Assembly (NCBI GenBank): GCA_963662515.1
Contig: OY759675.1
Span: 2,480,001-2,544,000 of the forward strand
Direction: 5' to 3'
DNA from: JAFGDI01 sp963662515
GTDB taxonomy: Bacteria > Planctomycetota > Phycisphaerae > Sedimentisphaerales > SM23-30
Length of the DNA stretch: 64,000 nt
Position numbers and translations under genes: made by a program
Shown: positions 46,196 to 54,485 of the stretch, one piece after another
Layout: each line of letters opens with the position of its first letter
How positions within the stretch are numbered: the stretch's first letter is position 1
The notes under the pieces: generated by a model
What the model was told of the DNA's origin: nothing
Databases searched by the model: none
What the model saw: the letters and a program-made list of their open reading frames with translations, nothing else

Positions 46196-47703
46196 CAAAA
46201 ATAACCATACCTATTAAGGTTGAAAATATCACCCGTTTGCGTGAACAGGCTCAACTGGCTGTTGATGGAGGAGCTGACATCTTAGAACTTCGGCTGGATT
46301 ACTGGGATAATCCAGAAACGCTCATTCAGCAAGTGGCAGATATAATCGGCACAGGCAAGAGTTATGGCTTAGAAGTGCTCGCTACCTGCCGGGCTCAGTG
46401 GGAAGGCGGAAACTATAACGGAAGCGAAGTAAACCGCTATGCGATCCTGCAGGCAGCCGCCAAAGCCGGTGCTGACTATATCGACATTGAGCTCAAAGCC
46501 GCTCAAAACAACCTGCCTGATCTCTCACCGGCTAAAACCATAATCAGCTATCATAATTTCGAGGCAATGCCTGCTGATCTGCAAGATATTATCGATAGCA
46601 TCAAAACTGTCAGCACCCAGGCTATTGCCAAAATAGCCTTCAAAGCCAGTTCCATAACAGATTCATTTCGTATGCTCGATATAATGAAAGCCAACCCCGG
46701 CATAATAGCCATAGCCATGGGCTATGAAGGCATAATAACCAGACTCTGTGCCGGTAAATTCAATAGCCTCCTGACCTTTGCCGCCCTGACTCCACAAGAT
46801 GCCACAGCTCCCGGCCAGATATCACTCAAACAAATGATCGAAATGTATCGAGTTAAAAAATGTGGACCTGAAACGACACTCTATGGTGTGATCGGCTCAC
46901 CTATCTCTCACTCTCGCAGCCCTGAGATCCATAACAGAGCTTTTGAGCATAGCGGCTTTAATGGCCTTTATGCTCCTCTTCTCATCGGCCCTGATGAATT
47001 CAACTCTTTTATGGATAATGTACTCGCCCGGAACTGGCTTGATTTCAGAGGGTTCAGTGTAACCATACCCCATAAGCACAATGCTCTGGAATATATCACA
47101 GAAAAAGGCGGACATATAGATCCGGCAGCCCAGGCAATAGGTGCGGTTAATACTGTAATTATAGATAAGCAGGGCCATCTGAGCGGCTACAACACAGATT
47201 ACTATGGTGCTTTAAAGGCCATGACAGATGGCTTGAACCATTGCAGTAAACAAATTACTGGTTCAAAGGCAGCCGTTATCGGCTCTGGCGGAGTCGCCCG
47301 TGCCATTGTGGCAGCTCTGGTTGACAATAATGCCCAGGTCAGTATATATAATCGAACATTGACCCGCGCTCAGGAATTAGCTCAATGCTTCGACTGTAAG
47401 TATTATGATTTATCAGCTCTGCCCGAACTTGATGCCGACTTACTGATAAATTGCACATCTCTCGGAATGGAACCTGACATTGAAAGTTGTCCGGTTGATC
47501 CGGCAGTAATAAAAAATAACATGGTCGTCTTTGACACTGTCTATGTGCCCCTGGAAACCAGACTGCTTAAATACGCACATCAGGCCGGGGCAGTATGTAT
47601 CTCTGGTCTCGATATGTTCATCAATCAGGCTGTAAAACAATTTGAACTTTTTACCGGCAAGGCAGCCCCGCAGGAACACATGAACCAGACCATGGGGCGT
47701 TAA
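46192..47703 (+). CDS. aroDE: Bifunctional 3-dehydroquinate dehydratase / shikimate dehydrogenase
   Basis: 503 residues. Residues about 1-215 are a type I dehydroquinase: ILELRLDYW, TCRAQWEGG, YIDIELKA, ISYHNFEAMP (catalytic His) and KIAFKASS (Schiff-base Lys). Residues about 227-500 are AroE: GVIGSPISHSRSPEIHN, SVTIPHKHNA with catalytic Lys, NTDYYGA at about 333, Rossmann loop GSGGVARAI at about 363, and GLDMFINQAVKQFELFTG. It does the third and fourth steps of the shikimate pathway, as in plants and chlamydiae. Start overlaps hemC (ATGA); lpxR-like gene follows after 24 bp. Confidence 0.95.
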   Translation: MTKITIPIKVENITRLREQAQLAVDGGADILELRLDYWDNPETLIQQVADIIGTGKSYGLEVLATCRAQWEGGNYNGSEVNRYAILQAAAKAGADYIDIELKAAQNNLPDLSPAKTIISYHNFEAMPADLQDIIDSIKTVSTQAIAKIAFKASSITDSFRMLDIMKANPGIIAIAMGYEGIITRLCAGKFNSLLTFAALTPQDATAPGQISLKQMIEMYRVKKCGPETTLYGVIGSPISHSRSPEIHNRAFEHSGFNGLYAPLLIGPDEFNSFMDNVLARNWLDFRGFSVTIPHKHNALEYITEKGGHIDPAAQAIGAVNTVIIDKQGHLSGYNTDYYGALKAMTDGLNHCSKQITGSKAAVIGSGGVARAIVAALVDNNAQVSIYNRTLTRAQELAQCFDCKYYDLSALPELDADLLINCTSLGMEPDIESCPVDPAVIKNNMVVFDTVYVPLETRLLKYAHQAGAVCISGLDMFINQAVKQFELFTGKAAPQEHMNQTMGR

Positions 47704-47727
47704 TCAATTGGAGAATCATGCAACAAA

Positions 47728-48681
47728 ATGGATATCAAATCAGCAATAACCTCTTTGCTTCTCATACTGCCTGCTGCCAGCTCAGCTCTGACCACCGGCT
47801 TATACTGGGAAAATGATGGAACTTTCGCCAAACCAAATCATGATACTGACCGCCATTATACCAATGGCGCAAGGATTGATATTGTCCGGACCGAATCTAA
47901 TAACTGCTTTTCCGAGCCCATAAGTTCTCTGCCTTGGTATTCAGACAATGAAACTAATAGCAATATCGGCATATTCATCGGTCAGCATATGCAGACACCT
48001 GACTTCATAGCCTCTCCTGAAATGCGCCACGACCCCGAGATGCGTTATGCCGGATGGCTCTACGGTGGCCCCTTTGTTCAAACAGCCGATAACATGAACA
48101 TGGACCATCTGGAATTATCGCTTGGCGTAATAGGCCCTTCTGCTCTGGGAAAGGAAACCCAGGATTTTATCCACGGTTTGAGAGAGCTGGAAAAAGCAGT
48201 TGACTGGGACACCCAAATGTCAGACCGTTTTGCAGGTAACTTTAACTGGCTGCACAAATTTCGTATCGGCTCAACTTCATACTACGGTAAGGGCCCGATA
48301 TATCTGGAGCTGCTTGGCGAAACGGCGGTTGCCCTTGGCAGTGTTCATCGCAATGCCGGCACTGGTCTGACCCTGAGAGCAGGCAGCGATCTGGCAAACG
48401 ATTTTGGACCGGGCAGCATGTCCCGCCCCCGCTATTACACACCAAACAGCTCAAATAGCTCAATAGCCGCCTTCGCTCGAATTGCCGGCAGTATTGTAGA
48501 ACATAATGAATTACTCTATGGCCTCTCTGAAGAAACTCTGCTGGGCGAATTTCAGGTGGGCTTTTCTTTTACTTATAAAAAGCTGCAATTATCATACAGC
48601 CAAATATTTATGACCAGACAATATGAAAGACAACCCGAACCTGATAGCTACGGCGCATTCACAGTTCATTACTCTTTCTGA
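47728..48681 (+). CDS. LpxR-family (DUF2219) lipid A deacylase
   Basis: 317 residues, outer-membrane barrel. Signal peptide about 1-19. Then LYWENDGTF, the Asn-Asp pair that forms the LpxR active site, and LELSLGVIGPSALGKETQDFIH with the His at the catalytic position; GSDLANDFGPG and GAFTVHYSF at the end match the family. LpxR removes the 3'-acyloxyacyl chain of lipid A in a calcium-dependent way. Indicates a lipopolysaccharide outer membrane. Ends with F. A terminator shared with the convergent pyruvate kinase gene follows. Confidence 0.85.
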   Translation: MDIKSAITSLLLILPAASSALTTGLYWENDGTFAKPNHDTDRHYTNGARIDIVRTESNNCFSEPISSLPWYSDNETNSNIGIFIGQHMQTPDFIASPEMRHDPEMRYAGWLYGGPFVQTADNMNMDHLELSLGVIGPSALGKETQDFIHGLRELEKAVDWDTQMSDRFAGNFNWLHKFRIGSTSYYGKGPIYLELLGETAVALGSVHRNAGTGLTLRAGSDLANDFGPGSMSRPRYYTPNSSNSSIAAFARIAGSIVEHNELLYGLSEETLLGEFQVGFSFTYKKLQLSYSQIFMTRQYERQPEPDSYGAFTVHYSF

Positions 48682-48738
48682 TCATTTCTTATTTTGACCA
48701 GATAAAATAGCCAATCTGGGTATACACAGCAGAAAAAA

Positions 48739-48774
48739 AAGCACGCCGGCTTAATTGCCAATGCGTGCTTTTGT
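48739..48774. terminator. Bidirectional terminator between lpxR-like and pyk
   Basis: Stem AAGCACGC / GCGTGCTT at 48739-48746 and 48763-48770, preceded by A8 and followed by TTTTGTCTTT, so usable on both strands. Confidence 0.85.
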
Positions 48775-48799
48775 CTTTCTGAAATTTGCAAACCAATTA

Positions 48800-49858
48800 T
48801 TAGTCTATCATTCGACAGCAGACTTTCTGAGGAAACCCGCCTTCCATCGACTTTTCTGTGAAATTGATAATGTTCTTCATCATCTCAACTGCTTCTACCG
48901 GATGCTTACCACTGGCAGTCTCGCCAGAAAGCATAACATAATCAGAACCATCAAGAATAGCATTAGCCACATCACTGACCTCTGCACGGGTAGGCCTGAC
49001 ATTTTCAGTCATACTCTCAAGCATCTGTGTTGCAGTAATAACAAACTCATCGCGCTGAATGCAATTCTTTATGATCTTCTTCTGGATCATTGGCACTTCA
49101 TACATCGGCAGAGAAACACCCATATCTCCACGAGCGATCATTACACCATCAGATACATCCAGTATCTCATCAATATTATTAATACCTTCACGACATTCTA
49201 TCTTGGCAATAAGCGGACAATTATACTTATGCTTATTGATAAACTCACGCACACTTATCATATCCTGGGCAGTACGAACAAATGACTGCGCTATCATACT
49301 CACTTTGTTCTTTATGCCAAACAGAATGTCTTCTTTGTCGCCATCAGTCAGGCTCTCAAATTCAAGCTCTGCTTCAGGTATGTTAATACCTTTATTATTC
49401 TTCAGTATTCCACCAACAATAACTTCTGCGGTAATCTCAGCTTCCTCACTGCTGATTACCTTCAGGGCAATATTACCATCATCGATAAAAATATTAATCC
49501 CTGGCTTTATACAGGCAAATGAACCCTGATAATCAAATGGTATAACATCTGGACGGGCTGAACTCTCAGCGTTGATCAGTGACATGATCATACCCTGCCG
49601 CAGCTTGATCGCGCCATAATCGTTCTCAAAACGACCCACACGAATTCTGAATCCGGCCAGATCCTGCAATATCGGTATCCTCGCCCCACCGTTTTTATGG
49701 ATCTGGCGAATAGTATCAATATTCTGCTGATGAGTTTCATGGGTTCCATGAGAAAAGTTTAACCGGGCAACACTCATGCCTGCCTTGATCATTCGCTCAA
49801 GTATCTCTGTTGTGTTACTCGCCGGGCCTACGGTACATATAATTTTTGCTTTCGACAT
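48800..49858 (-). CDS. pyk: Pyruvate kinase, short form without C-terminal domain
   Basis: 352 residues; the usual enzyme has about 470. The TIM barrel and B domain are complete: KIICTVGPAS, ARLNFSHG, IAKIECREG (catalytic Lys), ARGDMGV (metal Asp), ITATQMLESM, and SGETASGKHPVEAV. The substrate loop reads LQDLAGFRIRVG where most have LDTKGPEIRTG. The protein stops right after the MMKNIINFTEKS helix; no remnant of the C-terminal (allosteric) domain can be read between the TAATAA stop and the terminator, so it is a true short form rather than a frameshift. Likely active but without the usual effector site. Confidence 0.9.
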   Translation of the reverse strand: MSKAKIICTVGPASNTTEILERMIKAGMSVARLNFSHGTHETHQQNIDTIRQIHKNGGARIPILQDLAGFRIRVGRFENDYGAIKLRQGMIMSLINAESSARPDVIPFDYQGSFACIKPGINIFIDDGNIALKVISSEEAEITAEVIVGGILKNNKGINIPEAELEFESLTDGDKEDILFGIKNKVSMIAQSFVRTAQDMISVREFINKHKYNCPLIAKIECREGINNIDEILDVSDGVMIARGDMGVSLPMYEVPMIQKKIIKNCIQRDEFVITATQMLESMTENVRPTRAEVSDVANAILDGSDYVMLSGETASGKHPVEAVEMMKNIINFTEKSMEGGFPQKVCCRMID

Positions 49859-50185
49859 ATTTCCTTGTACTCTCTATCTCTCTTGCTACTATTAGCTAAA
49901 ATCGGCCGGAATTATAGCGGGTATCAAATTTGATTACAAACATAATCTTTTACAACTAAATCTGACTTAATTCCCACAAAACACATAAATGACTACCAAA
50001 ACAACACTTACATAAATTACTAACACAAAACTTAATGAATATTAATGTTATTTAACAATAAAAAAGTTCCAGAAAAGTGAAAATAATCCAATAAATAATG
50101 ACTAATACGCAAAGAAAAAGCAGGAATCCTGCTATGAGAATTCCTGCTTTATTCAAAAAAACCAAACTAAATTATAGGACCAGAA
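49859..50185. other. AT-rich spacer with terminator for the LamG gene
   Basis: 327 bp. At 50117-50150 a hairpin AAAGCAGGAA / TTCCTGCTTT serves the minus-strand LamG gene (T-rich on that strand). The rest is AT-rich upstream DNA of pyk with no gene. Confidence 0.7.
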
Positions 50186-52414
50186 TCAGTTACAACTGCT
50201 TTCCGGATATCTGCCGCAATCCAGCCAGGCAGCTGCCAGTTTGGCAAGATCTTTCAGATCTATCTTACAGTCAGCCACCAGATCAAGTCCACCGGCTATC
50301 GGACTGATACAAACACCTTCGCCACTGATCGGGATATACAGATTATCGATGATCTCGATCTGAGTCATAGGATAAGTATATGCCCTCACTTCATCTATCA
50401 TACCATATACACTGTTTTCTGTATTACGACCACCGATACTCAGCGGAGCTGTTGGCACGCCATCAGCTTGCAGATCATAAGTACGCACCTCTGAAGCCAG
50501 ACCATCAACATACAGAACTATCGCATCTGTTGCTGGATCATAGGTAGCCGTAAGCAGGTGCCATTCACCATCGTTAACCGAGGCTCCAGTATTACTATAT
50601 AACGCACCATTGCCCTTTTCAATAATGAACTGTGCCCTGGCAGATGCATCTACGCCAAACAACCAGCCATCAACACCAGCCTCCAGCTTGCTCATCGGCA
50701 ATCTCCAGCCCGGATTGGTAGTACCATTAAACTTGTACCACAAACTCAGTGTGAATCCATTGACATAATAATTTTGGAATTCCTGGTCTTCTATTGCCAC
50801 ATAATCTGAATCGTTAGTGAAACTTATAGCATTATCAACACAACCTTCGGCAAACACAAACTGACCATCACCAGTATTGGCCGGCGCGGTAGTATGAGTA
50901 CCTAACGCTCCATTGTGAGCCGGAGCTCCAGCAACCTCACTGGCTACGGCATCGGTCAGATCAGCATCAAACGGCCAGTAGCCTGCCAGACGCTGCGTCC
51001 AAAGATGGACCATATTAGAGGTTTCAGTACTTGTTGTTGTCTCAGGGGTAAGACCATTATACATTACACAAAAATAATCATCTTCATCGGCAAGAGTGGC
51101 ATTATTGATAGTCAGCGTCGATTCTGTACCAACTATCGCTCCTGTTGAAAATTTCTTCCACTCATATCTCTTTGCACCTGATGCTACAACAGAGAATGTG
51201 GCATTAGGATTGGCCGTTACACTCTTAGGTTGAGTGATAATGACAACTGCATCCGGAACGGTAGTAAAACTGCCTAAAGCACTCTTAACCGGAGTGCCCG
51301 AAGCGGTCAGATACGCATCAACACGCCATTTGTAATTCTTGCTAAAAGTAATATAGTCAGTGCCGAACTGATTGAAATCGGCCAGTGCCGCAGTAGTATC
51401 TGTAACCGTCAGATATCTGCCTTCGTCCTGAGCTGTCTCAAAAGCATTGGGGTCCCAGTCATTGGGGTCAGCAGAAACAAATACCTTGTAATGATCAACT
51501 GTGCTGGCATTGAGCATACTCCATGAAAGATCAGACCCAAGTGACACCAGTGTAGCACCAACTGCCGGGCTTGGATTGGCCACCATCGGCTGAGCATGCA
51601 GGAAATCTGTTGTTGGACGAACACCATCTGTCAGACGAACATCGTCAAGCAGACCTGAATACTTGTCAACACGCTTTAGCGGCTTATAAAAACCCTGGCC
51701 AAAGATAAAAATACCTGCAGGCTTCATACTATGGTCCTGACCAGCAACACCTCCATTACTGGTAATCGCCGGATCAGCACTGCTATATTCAACATAGCCA
51801 TTGCCATCCAATGAATCAACATAAAATCTGACATTTGTTCCATCACAGGTTATGGCAACATTATACCATTTGTTAACTACAGCGCCAAAGGTTGATGTCA
51901 TGGTTATTCGTTCATCAGAAACAGTTACCCACTGAATTCTGAGCAGTCCAGAACCATTGAGAGTCTGAACATACAGAGCTGATATATTGCCATCACCAGT
52001 AAAGCCACCTTCACCATCTCTGCCAATAAAAGTCTTATTACCTGATATTGACGAGCTATTAAACGAAAACTCAATTGTCCACTGACTCGGAGACCAGTTA
52101 GTCATATCAGCATAGTCCAAATAACCATCCTGACTGCCAGTGTACTGTGATGACAAGCCAAAACCTGTTGGTGTAGCACCGTCAGCAGAAAACTTCGGTC
52201 CTTCTACAACACCATAAGCTTTCATGTGATAACCATTGCCGGACAGGTCAATAGCTCCCTCTCTCAGGGTAAACCCTTCATTTACACCATGTGTATATAA
52301 ATCCAGATTAGCCGTACCATCATCAAAATTCCACCACGCTTTTGTGGTCTGACCAATAGCCGGAAGCGACACTATAAGTGCCAGTAATAGGGAAAATACG
52401 CTTGTTCTCTTCAT
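50186..52414 (-). CDS. Secreted double-LamG/Ig protein with dockerin-like tag
   Basis: 742 residues; GGAGG 7 nt before the ATG. Signal peptide about 1-21 (ends AIG). First LamG domain about 22-270 (KAWWNFDDGTANLD ... KYSGLLDDVRLTDG), an Ig/Fn3-like section about 280-475 with PNATFSVVASGAKRYEWKKF and DDYFCVMYNG, a second LamG about 480-690 (AGYWPFDADLTDAV ... YGMIDEVRAYTYPM), and the tag DLVADCKIDLKDLAKLAAAW then LDCGRYP. Same building plan as the two proteins at 17-21 kb except for the N-terminal domain. No catalytic domain; probably binds surface or environmental glycans. Confidence 0.8.
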   Translation of the reverse strand: MKRTSVFSLLLALIVSLPAIGQTTKAWWNFDDGTANLDLYTHGVNEGFTLREGAIDLSGNGYHMKAYGVVEGPKFSADGATPTGFGLSSQYTGSQDGYLDYADMTNWSPSQWTIEFSFNSSSISGNKTFIGRDGEGGFTGDGNISALYVQTLNGSGLLRIQWVTVSDERITMTSTFGAVVNKWYNVAITCDGTNVRFYVDSLDGNGYVEYSSADPAITSNGGVAGQDHSMKPAGIFIFGQGFYKPLKRVDKYSGLLDDVRLTDGVRPTTDFLHAQPMVANPSPAVGATLVSLGSDLSWSMLNASTVDHYKVFVSADPNDWDPNAFETAQDEGRYLTVTDTTAALADFNQFGTDYITFSKNYKWRVDAYLTASGTPVKSALGSFTTVPDAVVIITQPKSVTANPNATFSVVASGAKRYEWKKFSTGAIVGTESTLTINNATLADEDDYFCVMYNGLTPETTTSTETSNMVHLWTQRLAGYWPFDADLTDAVASEVAGAPAHNGALGTHTTAPANTGDGQFVFAEGCVDNAISFTNDSDYVAIEDQEFQNYYVNGFTLSLWYKFNGTTNPGWRLPMSKLEAGVDGWLFGVDASARAQFIIEKGNGALYSNTGASVNDGEWHLLTATYDPATDAIVLYVDGLASEVRTYDLQADGVPTAPLSIGGRNTENSVYGMIDEVRAYTYPMTQIEIIDNLYIPISGEGVCISPIAGGLDLVADCKIDLKDLAKLAAAWLDCGRYPESSCN

Positions 52415-53143
52415 AATAGAACCTCCAAATAGAATTATAATAACTTCTCAGTCAACTATCAGGCAGTGTACAATAATTCGCGGTCATAACACTGCATGAC
52501 AATTAACAGCAACTTCTCTGTCAATGGTTACTTCGGTCGTCCGGATATGCTTCTTGAGCAGAATTATCCTAAACTCTAAAAATAGTGCTAACTACTTCAA
52601 TCAATATAATAACCAGTATGCGTTAGGAGGGATATCGAGCGGAATTCCTACATTCTCTCTTCTTTGCTCTCTCTCTACTTTCCTTCGCTGAATACAAAAA
52701 ACATACTAATGCGCGTTTACGCTAATAACTTATTGCAAAAAAACTATTAACAACTTAAAGAAACTAAAAAACAATGAAACTTTTATTGAAATAAATAAGG
52801 CCAGTGAATGCCCCAAAATTTATCTCATAAGGGAAGTATAACAAGTTTCTCTGGCACTGTCTAATAAAATAAGAAAAAATATGTATAGTAAAGAATTAGT
52901 AATATATAGATATGCAGGAATTTAACAAATATTAAGCTTATAACGATTGTAAGAGTACTAAAAACACTATTAAAAACACTAGATTGCCATCCAGTGAATA
53001 CTAATAACCAGTTTGCGAACAAACCGCCACTGCTCTACTTATACCTATATTCTGACCTATATATATTGATTGTATAACAAAAAACCGCACCAAAACATAG
53101 TCTGATGCGGTTTATAATCGAATTTCGAAGATAATTTGAGTAA
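52415..53143. other. Long spacer upstream of the LamG gene
   Basis: 729 bp without a gene. AT-rich, with a terminator for the GH43 gene at 53082-53113 (AAACCGCA / TGCGGTTT). Similar short sequences, ataaccagtatgcg at about 52609 and ataaccagtttgcg at about 53007, occur near both ends. The promoter of the LamG gene must lie here but I cannot place it. Confidence 0.5.
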
Positions 53144-54157
53144 TTATTTACCTAATGGTATAGTTATCGTCTTTGCCCCTCTGGCAGGCTGATAGCATTT
53201 TGGCCCCTGATTGGTCCATATTATCGGATCCATGCATAACTGACGGGCCGTCTGCTGACTATTCCAGGAATGATACGCTATAAACCAGGTCTCATTATCG
53301 GGTCCTGTTATAAGCGAATTATGCCCAGGACCGATAAGCTCATTACCTATTGTACTTAATACTGAAGCACCCTCTTTGCTCCAGTTATCGGTATATGGTC
53401 CCATTACCGAATCTGATACAGCACAACCAACACCATAGCCGGGTGTCTGCCAGTTTCCACCTGAGTAGAAACAATAATATTTATTATCACGATAGACTAA
53501 TGTCGGACCTTCAACAGTATGCCAGGCAGGCCAGGTCTTATCATAATGGAAACGATCTCGCTGATATATCTGCCAGTCTGAAAATGCCCGCATTACGGTT
53601 TTTATCTCTCCTTTTACCGATAGCATATCATCACTCAGCTCAACCACTGCCAGAGCTGTACCCGGCCGCTGATCGAAGAAATCCATTGCGAAGAACAAAT
53701 ACCACTGCTTACTGACCGGGTCAAGAAATGGATGGCCATCAATGGAGAAAGGTAAATCCGGAAATAGTTTTTTCCCGCTATCAACAAAAGGCCCTTCAGG
53801 GCTGTCGGAAACCGCAACCCTCATGTGCATATCTCCGGCATAATACAAATAATACTTTCCATCTTTGCACGCCACCTCAGGAGCCCAGTACAGCTCCATC
53901 CCTGGCAATGGCTCTAATGCACCACCTACATATTCCCAATTCACAAAGTCCTTGGAACGGGCTATCTGGAATCGCTTACCTGTGTTTTTTTCCTCCGTTC
54001 CATAGGCATAGTATGTATCGCCAAATTTCACCATGTGCGGGTCGGCCAGATAACCATCCCACAGCGGATTAGTATAACTAAGAGACACACGCCTGCTACC
54101 GCAGGACGCCAAAAACAGACATGACAACACAAGACATAAAGCCAGCAGCTTTTTCAT
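53144..54157 (-). CDS. GH43-family glycoside hydrolase, lipoprotein
   Basis: 337 residues. A lipobox (LFLASC, Cys at about 19) predicts a lipoprotein. Five-bladed propeller of GH43 with the three acid residues in context: YLADPHMVKFGDTYYAYGT (base Asp), FSIDGHPFLDP (pKa-modulating Asp) and HTVEGPTLVYRDNKYYCFYSGG (acid Glu). Blade repeats W-x-P-E-V and YYAGD also fit. Likely an arabinofuranosidase, arabinanase or xylosidase; substrate not readable. GGAGG precedes the start. Confidence 0.88.
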   Translation of the reverse strand: MKKLLALCLVLSCLFLASCGSRRVSLSYTNPLWDGYLADPHMVKFGDTYYAYGTEEKNTGKRFQIARSKDFVNWEYVGGALEPLPGMELYWAPEVACKDGKYYLYYAGDMHMRVAVSDSPEGPFVDSGKKLFPDLPFSIDGHPFLDPVSKQWYLFFAMDFFDQRPGTALAVVELSDDMLSVKGEIKTVMRAFSDWQIYQRDRFHYDKTWPAWHTVEGPTLVYRDNKYYCFYSGGNWQTPGYGVGCAVSDSVMGPYTDNWSKEGASVLSTIGNELIGPGHNSLITGPDNETWFIAYHSWNSQQTARQLCMDPIIWTNQGPKCYQPARGAKTITIPLGK

Positions 54158-54229
54158 TAATTAAACCTCCATGCGTAATAATTATTCTTAACTTTTAAAA
54201 TAGAACTAAAAGCCATTATAGAAATGGCT

Positions 54230-54433
54230 GTAAGCGTTCACGCTTACAAGGTAGAAAGATTGTAAGGAAAAAAGGAAGTAAGCGGAAACATTTTTTGAAT
54301 GAAATTGTTCGTTAAGACATTTCATGTTTTTTTGCCTCTGGCAAAATATTTTAGTTTGCCACCGCAGGTGGCTTTCCGCCCCTTACATCCTTACTTCCTT
54401 GCTGCCTTACTTCCTGTAATCGTGAACGGTTAC
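54230..54433. repeat. Palindromic intergenic element bounded by GTAAGCGTTCAC ends
   Basis: Left hairpin GTAAGCG TTCA CGCTTAC (54230-54247), right hairpin GTAATCG TGAA CGGTTAC (54416-54433), mutually inverted. Inside, an inner inverted pair of purine-rich sequence (gaaggaaaaaaggaagtaag near 54263 versus cttacttccttgctgcc near 54390). Same plan as 37919-38209. It lies in the 328-bp gap between the GH43 lipoprotein and the anti-sigma gene. Confidence 0.65.
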
Positions 54434-54485
54434 AAATGGCATATGAACCTTATACGATCACTGAATAACACTTCAGAATAGCTTG

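Noticed and set aside
48800..49858. Frameshifted or truncated pyruvate kinase pseudogene
   Set aside because: Reading frame is intact, ends with TAATAA at a natural domain boundary and a terminator follows at once.
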